Shown one piece after another: positions 8,071 to 16,900 of a stretch of 64,000 nt of DNA. The notes below the pieces were generated by a model. The model ran no database searches and had not been told where the DNA came from. It saw only the letters and a program-made list of their open reading frames with translations. The stretch spans positions 1 to 64,000 of the forward strand of contig PERO01000004.1 in the NCBI GenBank assembly GCA_002928875.1. Direction: 5' to 3'. The translations under genes were made by a program, and so were the position numbers. The first letter of the stretch is position 1; each line of letters begins with the position of its first letter. The stretch is from Methylobacterium sp. Lineage in GTDB: Bacteria; Pseudomonadota; Alphaproteobacteria; Rhizobiales; Beijerinckiaceae.

Positions 8071-9512
8071 CCGGACTGCAGATCGCGATCCTCGGCTTCA
8101 CCATCATGCTCGGGCTGATGGCGTTGCGCATGCCCATCGGCCTTTCCATGCTGCTCGTGGGCGGCGTCGGCTATTCGATGCTGAATGGCGTCGGGCCGTT
8201 CCTCGCCTACATGAAGACCAACACGTACCACCAGTTCTCGAACTACACGCTGTCGGTCATCCCGCTCTTCATCCTGATGGGCGCGTTGGCGGAGCGGGCC
8301 GGCATTGCCCGTGCGCTCTTCAAGGCGGCCGAGCGCGGGTTCGGGCAGACGCGGGGCGGCCTCGCCATGGCGGTGATCGGCGCCTGCACCGCCTTCGGCG
8401 CGATCTGCGGTTCGTCGGTCGCGACCACCGCGACCTTCGGGCGGGCGGCTTTGCCGGAACTCAGGCGCTATCGCTACGATGGCGGCTTCGCGACCGGCAC
8501 GATCGCGGTCGGGGGCACCCTGGGCATTCTCGTTCCGCCTTCGGTGATCCTCGTGGTCTATGCGATCACCACGGAGCAGAACATCGCGAAGCTGTTCCAG
8601 GCGGCGCTGATCCCCGGTCTTCTGGCGGCGGTCTTCTATTGCATCGTCATCGCGCTGATGGTCCGCCGGAACCCCGAGCTTGCGCCGGCCGCGCCGGCGC
8701 GGGAGGATCTGCCACCCGCCAAGCGCCCGCTCTGGCTGCGGCTGGCCGGGCTCGGCGTGGCCGGCCTCGTGATCTACTCTGCCGTCGCGGCGGATTTACC
8801 CACCACGCTGATCGTCGTGGGATTGCTCGTGGCGCTGACCCTGGCCTTCGCGGAAATCTTCATCGTGCCCGCGCTCACCATCGCGCTGATCGTCGTGGGC
8901 GGGATCTATGGCGGCGTCTTCACGCCCACGGAGGGCGCGGCGGTGGGCACGATCGCGATGCTCGCGGCCGGACTCCTGCAGCGCAGCCTCAGCCTCGCGG
9001 ATATTCGCGAGGCGCTGCGGCAGACGGCCGTGACCTCGGGCATGATCTTCATCATTCTCCTGGGTGCCGAGGTGTTCGGCGCGTTCCTCGCGCTGTCGCG
9101 CCTGCCGACCACTGCCGCGGAATGGGTCGGGGGACTGGGCTATTCGCCCTATGTGGTGCTGATCGCGATGCTCGCATTCTACATCCTGCTCGGCGCGGTG
9201 ATGGACGAACTGGCGATGATCCTGCTGACGCTGCCGGTGTTCTTCCCCGTGATCCAGGGCCTCGATTTCGGGATGTTCGCTGACGATGTCGCGATCTGGT
9301 TCGGCATTCTGGTGCTGATCGTCGTGGGCATCGGGCTGACCGCGCCGCCCATCGGGCTCAACGTCTTCGTGATCCACCAGATCGCGAAGGATGTGCCCCT
9401 GTTCGCGACCTATCGCGGGGTGCTGCCCTTTCTGGTGGCCGATGTGGTGCGGCTTGCACTGGTTCTGGCCTTCCCGGTCCTCACTCTCGGGTTTGTCCGG
9501 CTTCTTTCGTAA
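8067..9512 (+). CDS. TRAP transporter large permease (DctM family)
   Basis: 481-residue sodium-coupled membrane subunit, at the upper end of DctM lengths. The start MTGLQIAILGFTIMLGLMAL at ATG 8067 is chosen because it overlaps the dctQ stop and leads directly into the first helix. Family landmarks are FILMGALAERAGIARALF, the GSSVATTATFGRAALPELRR segment, GGTLGILVPPSVILVVYAI, GGIYGGVFTPTEGAAVG and GLTAPPIGLNVFVIHQIAK. The central cytoplasmic loop (residues about 215-235, RRNPELAPAAPAREDLPPAK) is charged and Pro-rich. Last gene of this TRAP unit. Confidence 0.92.
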   Translation: MTGLQIAILGFTIMLGLMALRMPIGLSMLLVGGVGYSMLNGVGPFLAYMKTNTYHQFSNYTLSVIPLFILMGALAERAGIARALFKAAERGFGQTRGGLAMAVIGACTAFGAICGSSVATTATFGRAALPELRRYRYDGGFATGTIAVGGTLGILVPPSVILVVYAITTEQNIAKLFQAALIPGLLAAVFYCIVIALMVRRNPELAPAAPAREDLPPAKRPLWLRLAGLGVAGLVIYSAVAADLPTTLIVVGLLVALTLAFAEIFIVPALTIALIVVGGIYGGVFTPTEGAAVGTIAMLAAGLLQRSLSLADIREALRQTAVTSGMIFIILLGAEVFGAFLALSRLPTTAAEWVGGLGYSPYVVLIAMLAFYILLGAVMDELAMILLTLPVFFPVIQGLDFGMFADDVAIWFGILVLIVVGIGLTAPPIGLNVFVIHQIAKDVPLFATYRGVLPFLVADVVRLALVLAFPVLTLGFVRLLS

Positions 9513-9606
9513 ACAACGTCAATTGGTTATAGAATTGTCCCCGCGGAGCGACATGCTGTGCGGAACAGCGGCGTTTTGCCCAGGAATCAGGCTTGACGCT
9601 GAAATA

Positions 9607-9623
9607 GATCGTATCATACGATC
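9607..9623. promoter_or_regulatory. Perfect palindrome GATCGTATCATACGATC, candidate GntR operator
   Basis: Two 8-bp arms, GATCGTAT and ATACGATC, flank one central base and end six bases before the ATG of the GntR-family gene. The position and symmetry fit an autoregulatory operator of the dimeric regulator, which would cover the promoter or ribosome-entry region of the whole TRAP/enolase operon. Only the six bases ATTAAC separate it from the start codon, so there is no recognisable Shine-Dalgarno sequence and the message may be leaderless or nearly so. Confidence 0.65.
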
Positions 9624-9629
9624 ATTAAC

Positions 9630-10358
9630 ATGACGAAAGTCACCAGCATTCACGCGGATTGCGTGGCGGCCCTTGCGGGCTGGATCACGGGGGGCATGTA
9701 CCCGCCCGGCTCCACGCTGCCGATCGAGCCAGCCCTCTGCTCGAAGCTTGGCGTGAGCCGCACGGTGGTGCGCGAGGCCGTGAAGACGCTGGTCGCGAAG
9801 GGGCTGCTGACGACCGGTCCGCGTGTCGGCACGCGGGTGCAGCCGAAATCGAGCTGGAATCTCTATGATCCCGATGTGATCGACTGGCGCTTCGCCGCGG
9901 GCGTCGACGAGGCGCTTCTGCGCGACGTCATCGACCTGCGCCTGACCTTCGAGCCCGCCGGCTGCGAATTCGCGGCACGCCGCGCGACGGCGGATGATCT
10001 CGCGCGCATCGAATTGGCCTATGCGGACATGGCGGCGGCCGTGGAAGGGCGCGGCCCCTATTTCGTGGCCGATATCGATTTCCACACGAGCCTGCTGGCG
10101 GCGGCGCACAACCAGTTCTTCGCAGCGCTCTCGCCGCTGATCACGGCCATCCTGAAGGTCTCGATCCGTCTTTCCGTGCGCAATCGCGACGGCGCGGCAG
10201 CCTCGCTGCCGCTGCACCGGGCGGTGGCCGATGCGATCGCCGCGCGCGATTCCGAGGGGTCGCGTCTGGCCATGCGCCGGCTGATCCTCGGCGCGCGGGA
10301 GGATATCGATCGGGGTGGGCCGGTCGATCCGGGCTTTATCGTGGGGGTGCGCGCATGA
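9630..10358 (+). CDS. GntR family transcriptional regulator, FadR/FCD type
   Basis: 242-residue DNA-binding regulator. The N-terminal winged helix has GMYPPGSTLPIEPALCSKLG and VSRTVVREAVKTLVAKGLL, the classic GntR helix-turn-helix, followed by PRVGTRVQPKSSWNL. The C-terminal all-helical FCD effector domain carries possible metal ligands in DIDFHTSLL and LPLHRAVADAI. FCD regulators of this type often sense sugar acids or related carboxylates. The WNLYDPDVIDW segment after the wing resembles regulators of galactonate-type operons. It overlaps the next TRAP gene (ATGATG) and has a perfect palindrome next to its start, so it is probably the autoregulated local repressor of the downstream acid-sugar genes. 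Confidence 0.88.
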   Translation: MTKVTSIHADCVAALAGWITGGMYPPGSTLPIEPALCSKLGVSRTVVREAVKTLVAKGLLTTGPRVGTRVQPKSSWNLYDPDVIDWRFAAGVDEALLRDVIDLRLTFEPAGCEFAARRATADDLARIELAYADMAAAVEGRGPYFVADIDFHTSLLAAAHNQFFAALSPLITAILKVSIRLSVRNRDGAAASLPLHRAVADAIAARDSEGSRLAMRRLILGAREDIDRGGPVDPGFIVGVRA

Positions 10359-10900
10359 TGCGTCTCGAACAGATGTTTTTCCGGGCGCTCGAGGCGTTGC
10401 TGGTCGTGCTTCTTGCCGGCATGGTCGTGATGGTCTTCGGGAACGTGATGCTGCGCTGGTTCGCCGATAGCGGGCTGACCTTCTCCGAGGAAATGAGCCG
10501 GTTCTTCTTCGTCTGGCTCACCTTCATCGGCGCGGTGGTGGTGATGCGCGAACACGCGCATCTCGGGGTCGACGCGCTGGTGCGGGTGCTTGGGCCGCGC
10601 GGGCGTCTGGTCTGCATGGTGCTGAGCGACGTTCTGGTGTTCGGCTGCTGCGTGCTGTTCTTCTGGGGTACGTGGAAGCAGGCGCCGCTCAACTACACCA
10701 ATCTCGCGCCGGTCACCGGCATCAACATGCTCTGGGTGTTCGGCGTCGGGCTTTTCACGTCGCTGGGCATCGGCCTGATGGTTCTGGCGCGGCTCATCCG
10801 CGCCCTGACCGGCCGGTTGCGGCCCGGCGAGCTTGACCTTTTCGCCGGCGAGATGAGCGACGAAGCCGCTGCGCATTCCATCAAGGGCCGCCTCGAATGA
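10355..10900 (+). CDS. TRAP transporter small permease (DctQ family)
   Basis: 181-residue four-helix membrane subunit. The first helix (ALLVVLLAGMVVMVFGNVML) is followed by RWFADSGLTFSEEMSRFFFVW, the typical DctQ pattern, and by VVVMREHAHLGVDALVRVLG. The start overlaps the stop of the GntR gene, and the end overlaps the large-permease start by four bases, so regulator, Q and M are translationally linked. The YiaM-like EEMSRFFFVWLTFIGA stretch is common in TRAP systems for sugar acids. Confidence 0.9.
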   Translation: MMRLEQMFFRALEALLVVLLAGMVVMVFGNVMLRWFADSGLTFSEEMSRFFFVWLTFIGAVVVMREHAHLGVDALVRVLGPRGRLVCMVLSDVLVFGCCVLFFWGTWKQAPLNYTNLAPVTGINMLWVFGVGLFTSLGIGLMVLARLIRALTGRLRPGELDLFAGEMSDEAAAHSIKGRLE

Positions 10901-12237
10901 CTGTCATCGTCTTCCTCGTCTCGCTTTGCGGTGCCATGGCGCTGGGCATGCCGTGCGCCTTCGCGCTGATGGTGTGCGGCGTCGCCCTGATGGGCTGGAT
11001 GGTCGCGATCGGCATCTACCCGGCTTTCGATGCGCAGGTGATCGCGCAGAAGATGCTGGATGGCGCCGACAGCTTCATCCTGCTCGCCATCCCCTTCTTC
11101 ATGCTGGCCGGCGAGCTGATGAATGCCGGCGGGCTTTCGAAGCGCATCGTCAATTTCGCGCTGGCGCTGATCGGCCATCGCCATGGCGGTCTGGGCTACG
11201 TGGCGATCATCGCGGCGGTGATAATGGCCTCGCTGTCGGGCTCGGCGGCGGCGGATACGGCGGCGCTCGCCGCGATCCTCATCCCGATGATGCGCGATGC
11301 CGGCTACAACGTGCCGCGTTCGGCGGGGCTGATTGCTTCCGGCGGCATCATTGCGCCGGTTATCCCGCCCTCCATCGGCTTCGTGATCTTCGGCGTGGCC
11401 GCGAACGTGTCGATTCCGCAGCTCTTCCTCGCGGGCGTCTTCCCAGGGGTGCTGATGGGCGCGAGCCTGTTCTTCGCCTGGTGGTGGGTTGCGCGCAACG
11501 AGACGCTGAAGGCCTATCCGAAGCGCAGCTGGGGCGAGCGCTGGCAGGCCACGAAGGACGGCGCCTGGGCGCTCGCCATGCCCGCCTTCATCCTGGGCTC
11601 GATCCGCTTCGGTTTTGCGACGCCGACGGAAGCGGCGGTGGTGGCGACCGTCTATGCGCTGTTCGTCGGCCTTTTCGTCTACAAGGAGCTGAAGTTCAGC
11701 CAACTTTATGGCCTCCTGCTGGCGGCCGCGAAGATGACGAGCGTCATCATGTTCCTGGTGGCGGCTGCGCTGATTTCGTCCTGGCTCATCACGGCTGCGA
11801 ATATCCCCGGCGAGATCGGCCAGTTTCTCGAGGTCTTCACCGGCAACCAGATGCTGCTGATGATCGTGCTGATGATCCTTGTGCTCGTTGTCGGTACGGC
11901 CCTCGATTTCGCACCGACCGTGCTCATCCTGACCCCGGTTCTGATGCCGATCGTCAAGCAGGCCGGCATCGATCCGATCTATTTCGGCGTGCTCTTCATC
12001 ATGAACAACGCCATCGGGCTCATCACGCCGCCGGTCGGCATCGTGCTCAACGTCGTGTCGGGTGTGGCGCGCGTGTCGATGACGGACGTCATCCGCGGCA
12101 TCAACCCGTTCCTGCTGGCCCAGAGCACCGTGCTCTTCCTGCTGGTGCTTTGGCCACCCCTTGTGATGGCGCCATTCCGGCTCTTGCAGGGGCGCATCGA
12201 TTTGACCCAATTTGTCCAGATGTTGCTGGGCTACTAA
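10897..12237 (+). CDS. TRAP transporter large permease (DctM family)
   Basis: 446-residue membrane subunit of normal family length. Landmarks are SFILLAIPFFMLAGELMNAG, the LSGSAAADTAALAAILIPMM substrate/ion region, GGIIAPVIPPSIGFVIFGV, FGFATPTEAAVVATVYALF and NNAIGLITPPVGIVLNVV. ATG at 10897 forms an ATGA overlap with the small permease gene. The binding-protein gene follows after a 42-base gap. Confidence 0.92.
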   Translation: MTVIVFLVSLCGAMALGMPCAFALMVCGVALMGWMVAIGIYPAFDAQVIAQKMLDGADSFILLAIPFFMLAGELMNAGGLSKRIVNFALALIGHRHGGLGYVAIIAAVIMASLSGSAAADTAALAAILIPMMRDAGYNVPRSAGLIASGGIIAPVIPPSIGFVIFGVAANVSIPQLFLAGVFPGVLMGASLFFAWWWVARNETLKAYPKRSWGERWQATKDGAWALAMPAFILGSIRFGFATPTEAAVVATVYALFVGLFVYKELKFSQLYGLLLAAAKMTSVIMFLVAAALISSWLITAANIPGEIGQFLEVFTGNQMLLMIVLMILVLVVGTALDFAPTVLILTPVLMPIVKQAGIDPIYFGVLFIMNNAIGLITPPVGIVLNVVSGVARVSMTDVIRGINPFLLAQSTVLFLLVLWPPLVMAPFRLLQGRIDLTQFVQMLLGY

Positions 12238-12239
12238 CC

Positions 12240-12259
12240 CGCGGGCGCAAAGACCCGCG
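12240..12259 (+). other. Short intercistronic hairpin before the TRAP binding-protein gene
   Basis: CGCGGG and CCCGCG form a 6-bp stem with an 8-base loop directly after the DctM stop codon. No T-run follows, so termination is unlikely; it may be an RNA-processing or stability element separating QM from the binding-protein message. GGAGGGAGGA lies downstream as a strong ribosome site. Confidence 0.35.
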
Positions 12260-12279
12260 ATTCCGGAGGGAGGACGACC

Positions 12280-13287
12280 ATGATCAAGAAGACACTTCTC
12301 GCAGCAGTCGGGGCTATCGCCCTGATGACGGGTGCGGCGCAGGCGCAGTTTGCCGAGCGGACGATCCGCGTCTCGAACGGCGTCAATGCCGAACATCCCG
12401 TGGGCAATGGCATCAAGGTGATGACCGAATGCCTCGCCACGAAATCCGGCGGCAAGATGAAGCTGCAGGCCTTCTGGGGTGGCGCCCTTGGCGGCGACCT
12501 GCAGGCGACGCAGGCGCTGCGTTCGGGCACGCAGGAAATGGTGGTGACCTCGACCTCGCCGCTGATCGGCATCCTGCCCGATCTCGGCGTGTTCGACCTG
12601 CCCTTCCTCTTCGCCAACGAAAAGGAAGCCGATGCCATCCTCGACGGCGATTTCGGCAAGTACATTTCCGACAAGATGCCGGGCGTGGGCCTCGTGAACC
12701 TCTCCTACTGGGAGAACGGCTTCCGCAACCTCACGAACTCCAAGAAGCCCGTGGAGAAGCCGGAGGATTTCTCGGGACTTAAGGTCCGCGTGATGCAGAA
12801 CAACATCTTCCTCGACACCTTCAAGACCGTGGGCGCGAACGCCATTCCCATGGCCTTCCAGGAAGTGTTCGCGGCGCTCGAGACCAAGGCGATCGACGGG
12901 CAGGAAAACCCCTTCGTGACCATCGACACCTCGAAATTCTACGAGGTGCAGCGCTATCTCTCGGTGACGCGCCACGCCTACACACCGTTCATGGTGCTCT
13001 ATTCGAAGAGCCTGTTCGACAAGCTCTCCGCCGATGAGCAGAAGGCGCTCATGGATTGCGCGGCGGCCGGCCAGAAGGAACAGCGCAATGTCTCGCGCGC
13101 CCTGGGTGAGCAGTCGCTCGCGAACCTCCAGCGGCAGGGCATGCGCATCAACCTGATCGCGCCCGAGCAGCAGGCCCGCATGCGCGAGGCGGTGAAGCCG
13201 GTCTACGAGCGCTCGAAGCCGATTGTCGGCGCCGAGACGGTGGACCGGATGACCGCGGCGCTCGCCAAGATCCGCGGCACGAACTGA
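12280..13287 (+). CDS. TRAP transporter periplasmic binding protein (DctP family)
   Basis: 335-residue receptor. A Sec signal peptide is visible ([23 protein letters not shown], cleavage after AQA). The ligand-clamp region reads [19 protein letters not shown], with the conserved Arg in KVRVMQN. It continues to [20 protein letters not shown] and [11 protein letters not shown], the most conserved DctP block. GGAGGGAGGA upstream gives an excellent ribosome site. Preceded by its own Q and M genes and followed by an enolase-superfamily gene, so the ligand is probably the substrate of that enzyme, an acid sugar by inference. Confidence 0.92.
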   Translation: MIKKTLLAAVGAIALMTGAAQAQFAERTIRVSNGVNAEHPVGNGIKVMTECLATKSGGKMKLQAFWGGALGGDLQATQALRSGTQEMVVTSTSPLIGILPDLGVFDLPFLFANEKEADAILDGDFGKYISDKMPGVGLVNLSYWENGFRNLTNSKKPVEKPEDFSGLKVRVMQNNIFLDTFKTVGANAIPMAFQEVFAALETKAIDGQENPFVTIDTSKFYEVQRYLSVTRHAYTPFMVLYSKSLFDKLSADEQKALMDCAAAGQKEQRNVSRALGEQSLANLQRQGMRINLIAPEQQARMREAVKPVYERSKPIVGAETVDRMTAALAKIRGTN

Positions 13288-13358
13288 GGCCTTCCCGCTT
13301 CATGACAGGGAGGCTCCGCGTCGCAGGCGCGGGGCTTCCGAACTTTCGGGGGGCCTTC

Positions 13359-14480
13359 ATGCGCATTCGATCGATCGAACCGTTCATCCTGCATATTCCC
13401 GTGACCGGGGGATCGATTGCCGATTCCACCCATCAGGTCAGCCATTGGGGCGTCGTCGGCTGCCGCATCGAGACCGAGGACGGCCTTGCGGGCTATGGCT
13501 ATGCCGGCACGCATGCGCATCTGCCCTCCGACCGGCTGATCACCGCCTGCATCCGCGATTGCTACGCGCCCCTGCTCTTGGGCGAGGATGCGAGCGAGAT
13601 TTCCCGCCTCTGGCTGAAGCTCCTGCGCTATCCGCCGCTGCAATGGGTGGGGCGCGCGGGCATCACGCATCTCGCGCTCGCGGCGGTGGATGTCGCGCTC
13701 TGGGACCTCAAGGCCAAGAAGGCCGGGCAGCCGCTCTGGCACCTGCTCGGCGGCGCCACCAAACCGAAACTCGAGGCCTATAACACCGATATCGGCTGGC
13801 TCTCGCTGAGTGTTTCGGCGATTATCGACGGCGCGAAGCGCGCGATCGAGGTCGACGGCTTCCGGCGCATCAAGGTCAAGGTCGGGCATGCCGATCCGAT
13901 GGTGGATGTCGCCCGGCTCGAGGCGATCCGCGCGGCGATCGGCCCGCACATCACGCTGGCCATCGATGGCAACGGCAAGTGGGACCTGCCGACATGCAAG
14001 CGCTTCTGCGCCAGGGCCGAACCGCTCGATATCTTCTGGTTCGAGGAGCCGCTCTGGTATGACGATGTCGGCTCCCATGCCGATCTCGCGCGGGCAACAT
14101 CCATCCCGGTGGCGCTCGGCGAGCAGCTCTACACGCTCGATGCCTTCCGCGCCTTTGTGCAGGCCGGCGCGTTGCACTGGGTGCAGCCGGACGTGACGCG
14201 CCTCGCCGGCATCACCGAGACCATCCAGGTGATGGATCTCGCCCTCGCGCATCGCTTGCCGGTCGCGCCGCATGCCGGCGAGATGAGCCAGGTGCATGTG
14301 CACCTCGCCTATTGGCACGAGGCGGTGCCCGTTCTCGAATACATCCCCTGGATCAAGGATGCCTTCCTGGAGCCTGCTGATGTGAAGGACGGGCATTTCC
14401 TCAAGCCGCAGCAGCCCGGCGCATCCAGCGAACCCTCGCCGGAGGCTTTCCGCCAGTTCTCACGCCCGCTTTCGGATTGA
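13359..14480 (+). CDS. Enolase-superfamily dehydratase/racemase, mandelate-racemase subgroup with KxK base
   Basis: 373-residue enzyme with the N-terminal capping domain (1-130) and a beta-barrel domain. Active-site residues seen: K172 and K174 in IKVKVG, metal ligands D203 (AIDGNGKWD), E229 (FWFEEPL) and E255 (VALGEQ), and H305 in VAPHAGE. These are the Mg2+ site and the two opposed bases (KxK and His) of mandelate racemase and related acid-sugar dehydratases such as talarate/galactarate dehydratase. ATG at 13359 is chosen because GGGGGG precedes it and MRIRSIEPF matches family N-termini. Substrate not deducible; acid sugar inferred from TRAP neighbours. Confidence 0.85.
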   Translation: MRIRSIEPFILHIPVTGGSIADSTHQVSHWGVVGCRIETEDGLAGYGYAGTHAHLPSDRLITACIRDCYAPLLLGEDASEISRLWLKLLRYPPLQWVGRAGITHLALAAVDVALWDLKAKKAGQPLWHLLGGATKPKLEAYNTDIGWLSLSVSAIIDGAKRAIEVDGFRRIKVKVGHADPMVDVARLEAIRAAIGPHITLAIDGNGKWDLPTCKRFCARAEPLDIFWFEEPLWYDDVGSHADLARATSIPVALGEQLYTLDAFRAFVQAGALHWVQPDVTRLAGITETIQVMDLALAHRLPVAPHAGEMSQVHVHLAYWHEAVPVLEYIPWIKDAFLEPADVKDGHFLKPQQPGASSEPSPEAFRQFSRPLSD

Positions 14481-14484
14481 AGTC

Positions 14485-15690
14485 ATGAAAATCACCGCGC
14501 TCGAAACGCTCCGCATCGAGGAATTCGGCAACCTCATCTTCGTGCTTCTGCACACGGATGAAGGGCTGGTGGGGCTTGGCGAGACCTTTCTCGGCCCGAA
14601 GGCGGTGGAGGCCTATCTGCACGAGACGGTCGCGCCGAAGATCATCGGCAAGGACCCGCTGCAGATCGAGCGGATCAACGCCGAACTCTCCGGCTATTAT
14701 CTCGGCTGGCGTTCCGCCGGCGCCGAAACGCGCGGCAATTCCGCGATCGACATCGCCCTGTGGGATCTCTTCGGCAAGGCGCATGGCAAGCCGCTCTGCG
14801 ACATGCTCGGCGGCCGTTCCCGCGATTCCATCCGCGTCTACAACACCTGCGCCGGCTACAAATATATCCGCGATGCGCGCGCCCAGTCCGTCGCGAATTG
14901 GCATGTCGGGGCGCAGGGCGGGCCCTACGAGGATCTCGACGCGTTTCTCAACCGCGCGGATGAACTCGCCCATTCCCTGCTGGAGCAGGGCATCACCGGC
15001 ATGAAGATCTGGCCCTTCGACATCGCGGCCGAGCGCACGGGCGGCTGGGACATCACATCCGAGGAATTGAACCGCGCGCTGGAGCCGTTCCGGCTGATCC
15101 GCAAGGCGGTCGGCGACCGGATGGACATCATGGTCGAGTTCCACTCGCTCTGGTCGCTGCCCATGGCGAAGAAGCTCGCGGAGCGGCTCGCGGAATTCGA
15201 CACCTACTGGCACGAGGACCCGTTCCGGCTCGACAATGTGCGCGACCTCGGCGAATATGCCGCGCATTCCAAGGCCTGGGTCTGTGCCTCCGAGACGCTG
15301 TCCTACACGCACGCCTTCCGGGAATATCTCGAAACCGGTGCTGCCGGCGTGGTGATGCTCGATCTGTCGTGGTGCGGTGGCGTGTCCGAGGCCCGCAAGA
15401 TCGCCGGCATGGCCGAGGCGTGGCACACGCCGGTGGCGCCGCATGATTGCACGGGCCCGGTGGTCTATGCCGCCTCGTGCCATTTCTCGCTCCATGCCCG
15501 CAACGCGCTGATCCAGGAAAGCGTCCGCGCCTTCTATACGGGCTATTACCGCGAACTCGTCACGGGCCTTCCGGAGGTGAGGAACGGGCAGGTGACGGTG
15601 GATTTCGCCGCGCCCGGCCACGGGATCGCGTTGCTGCCCGATCTCGCCCGCCGGCCCGATGCCGTGTCGCGGCGCTCCGTGGCGGAATGA
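14485..15690 (+). CDS. Enolase-superfamily acid-sugar dehydratase, galactonate/mannonate-dehydratase-like group
   Basis: 401-residue enzyme starting 5 bases after the previous stop. It lacks the KxK pair: the equivalent strand reads GMKIWPFD (single K174). Instead it has E218-x-H220 in VEFHSLW, where E218 is a metal ligand and H220 the likely acid/base, then E244 (HEDPF) and E270 (ASETL) as metal ligands, and H320 in VAPHDCTGP. The [D/E]xH plus His arrangement is that of DgoD-type galactonate dehydratases and relatives. It is a different catalytic type from the adjacent enolase-superfamily gene, so the two probably act on different substrates or epimers. Specific substrate unknown. Confidence 0.83.
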   Translation: MKITALETLRIEEFGNLIFVLLHTDEGLVGLGETFLGPKAVEAYLHETVAPKIIGKDPLQIERINAELSGYYLGWRSAGAETRGNSAIDIALWDLFGKAHGKPLCDMLGGRSRDSIRVYNTCAGYKYIRDARAQSVANWHVGAQGGPYEDLDAFLNRADELAHSLLEQGITGMKIWPFDIAAERTGGWDITSEELNRALEPFRLIRKAVGDRMDIMVEFHSLWSLPMAKKLAERLAEFDTYWHEDPFRLDNVRDLGEYAAHSKAWVCASETLSYTHAFREYLETGAAGVVMLDLSWCGGVSEARKIAGMAEAWHTPVAPHDCTGPVVYAASCHFSLHARNALIQESVRAFYTGYYRELVTGLPEVRNGQVTVDFAAPGHGIALLPDLARRPDAVSRRSVAE

Positions 15691-15828
15691 CAGCGGCGGT
15701 TTGACAAACTAACCACATCGTACAATTCTGCTTTCTCTTGGCAGGTCTTGCACTTCAGGGCCGTGCTGTCAGGATGAGCCGAGCCGCCGCAAGAGCGGCC
15801 AACCCAGAATGTCGACCGGGAGGAATGC
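15691..15828 (+). promoter_or_regulatory. Candidate promoter region of the second TRAP set
   Basis: TTGACA at 15701-15706 is a consensus -35 element, with TACAAT at 15721-15726 downstream. The 14-base spacing is shorter than the usual 16-18, so either a different -10 is used or the promoter is regulated. ATCGTA at 15718-15723 matches one arm of the palindrome upstream of the GntR gene, a weak hint of shared control. GGGAGGAATGC supplies the ribosome site for the gene at 15829. Confidence 0.35.
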
Positions 15829-16836
15829 ATGACCATGACCATTGATCGCCGCACGCTGCTGCGGCAGGCCGCCCTGGCGGGCACGGCCGGAACCGTCCTC
15901 GGCGCCGGCCTCGGGCCCGCCGCCGCGCAAGGCGTGACGTTGCGCCTCTCCGCCCCGATGACGCCGACCGACCAGCGCGCCGTGGCGATGGCGGAGGTCT
16001 TCGGCCCCGCGGTGAAGGATTTCGCGACGCTGCAGCCGCATTGGAATGCCACGCTGTTCAAGCAGGGCACCGAACTCGAGGCCATCGCGCGCGGCAACCT
16101 CGAAATGTCGATCACCTCGCCGCAGGAACTGGCGACGCTGATCCCCGCCTGGTCGATCTTCACCGCCGGCTACCTGCTGCGCGATGCCGAACACCAGCGG
16201 AAGGTGTTCGCCGATCCGCTCATGAACGACCTGAAGAAGACCACCGAGGATCGCCTCGGCGTGAAGCTGCTCTCGGTCATGTATCTCGGTCGCCGGCAGG
16301 TGAACCTGCGCACCGAGAAGGAGATCAAGACCCCGGCCGACATGGCCGGCATCAAGCTGCGCATGCCGGGCACGGAAGCGTGGCTCTTCCTGGGCCAGGC
16401 GCTCGGCGCGAACCCGGTTCCGGTGGCGTTCACAGAAATCTACACGGCGCTCCAGACCGGTGCCGTGGATGGGCAGGACAACCCGCTGCCGACCGTGCGC
16501 GATTCCAAGTTCTTCGAGGTGACGAAGCAGATCGTTCTGACGAGCCACCTCGTGGACCAGAACTACATCGCGCTCTCGAAGAAGGTGTGGGACCGCTTCA
16601 CGCCCGCGCAGCAGGCCATGGTGCAGAAGGCGGCGGATGACGCGGCGGAATCGGGCCGCAAGAAGCAGCTCGCGCTCGAGGCGGAGCTGGAGGCCTTCTT
16701 CAAGGAGAAGGGCCTGAAGGTCTATACCCCCGATGTCGAGGCCTTCCGCAAGAAGGTGCAGGCCGATTACCTCACCTCAAAATTCGCGAAGGACTGGCCG
16801 GCCGGCATGATCGAGAAGATCAACGCCGTGAAGTGA
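15829..16836 (+). CDS. TRAP transporter periplasmic binding protein (DctP family)
   Basis: 335-residue receptor. The signal region MTMTIDRRTLLRQAALAG has a twin-arginine pair (DRRTLLRQ), suggesting Tat export, with cleavage after PAAAQ. The ligand-clamp block is MAGIKLRMPGTEAWLFLGQA, continuing to GANPVPVAFTEIYTALQTGA and VDGQDNPLPTV, typical of DctP. It is clearly different in sequence from the two other DctP proteins in this window. It heads a P-Q-M set just downstream of the two dehydratase-like genes. The C-terminal AFFKEKGLKVYTPDVEAFR is a family-typical helix. Confidence 0.92.
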   Translation: MTMTIDRRTLLRQAALAGTAGTVLGAGLGPAAAQGVTLRLSAPMTPTDQRAVAMAEVFGPAVKDFATLQPHWNATLFKQGTELEAIARGNLEMSITSPQELATLIPAWSIFTAGYLLRDAEHQRKVFADPLMNDLKKTTEDRLGVKLLSVMYLGRRQVNLRTEKEIKTPADMAGIKLRMPGTEAWLFLGQALGANPVPVAFTEIYTALQTGAVDGQDNPLPTVRDSKFFEVTKQIVLTSHLVDQNYIALSKKVWDRFTPAQQAMVQKAADDAAESGRKKQLALEAELEAFFKEKGLKVYTPDVEAFRKKVQADYLTSKFAKDWPAGMIEKINAVK

Positions 16837-16855
16837 TGGATACACGCTGATCCTT

Positions 16856-16879
16856 GCGGGCCGGCTGCGGCCGGCCCGC
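16856..16879 (+). other. Strong GC hairpin between TRAP P and Q genes
   Basis: GCGGGCCGG pairs perfectly with CCGGCCCGC around a 6-base loop, 19 bases after the binding-protein stop codon. No T-run follows. It probably stabilises the 3' end of the binding-protein message, giving more receptor than membrane subunits, as with the hairpin in the first ABC operon. Confidence 0.5.
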
Positions 16880-16900
16880 CACGTCTTCCGGGGAGAGCCG

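Noticed and set aside
10693..12975. Long open frame of 760 codons on the minus strand, antisense to TRAP genes
   Set aside because: Composition is dominated by His, Arg, Asp and Glu with no family motif, typical of an antisense frame in GC-rich DNA; the plus-strand genes are unambiguous DctM/DctP proteins.
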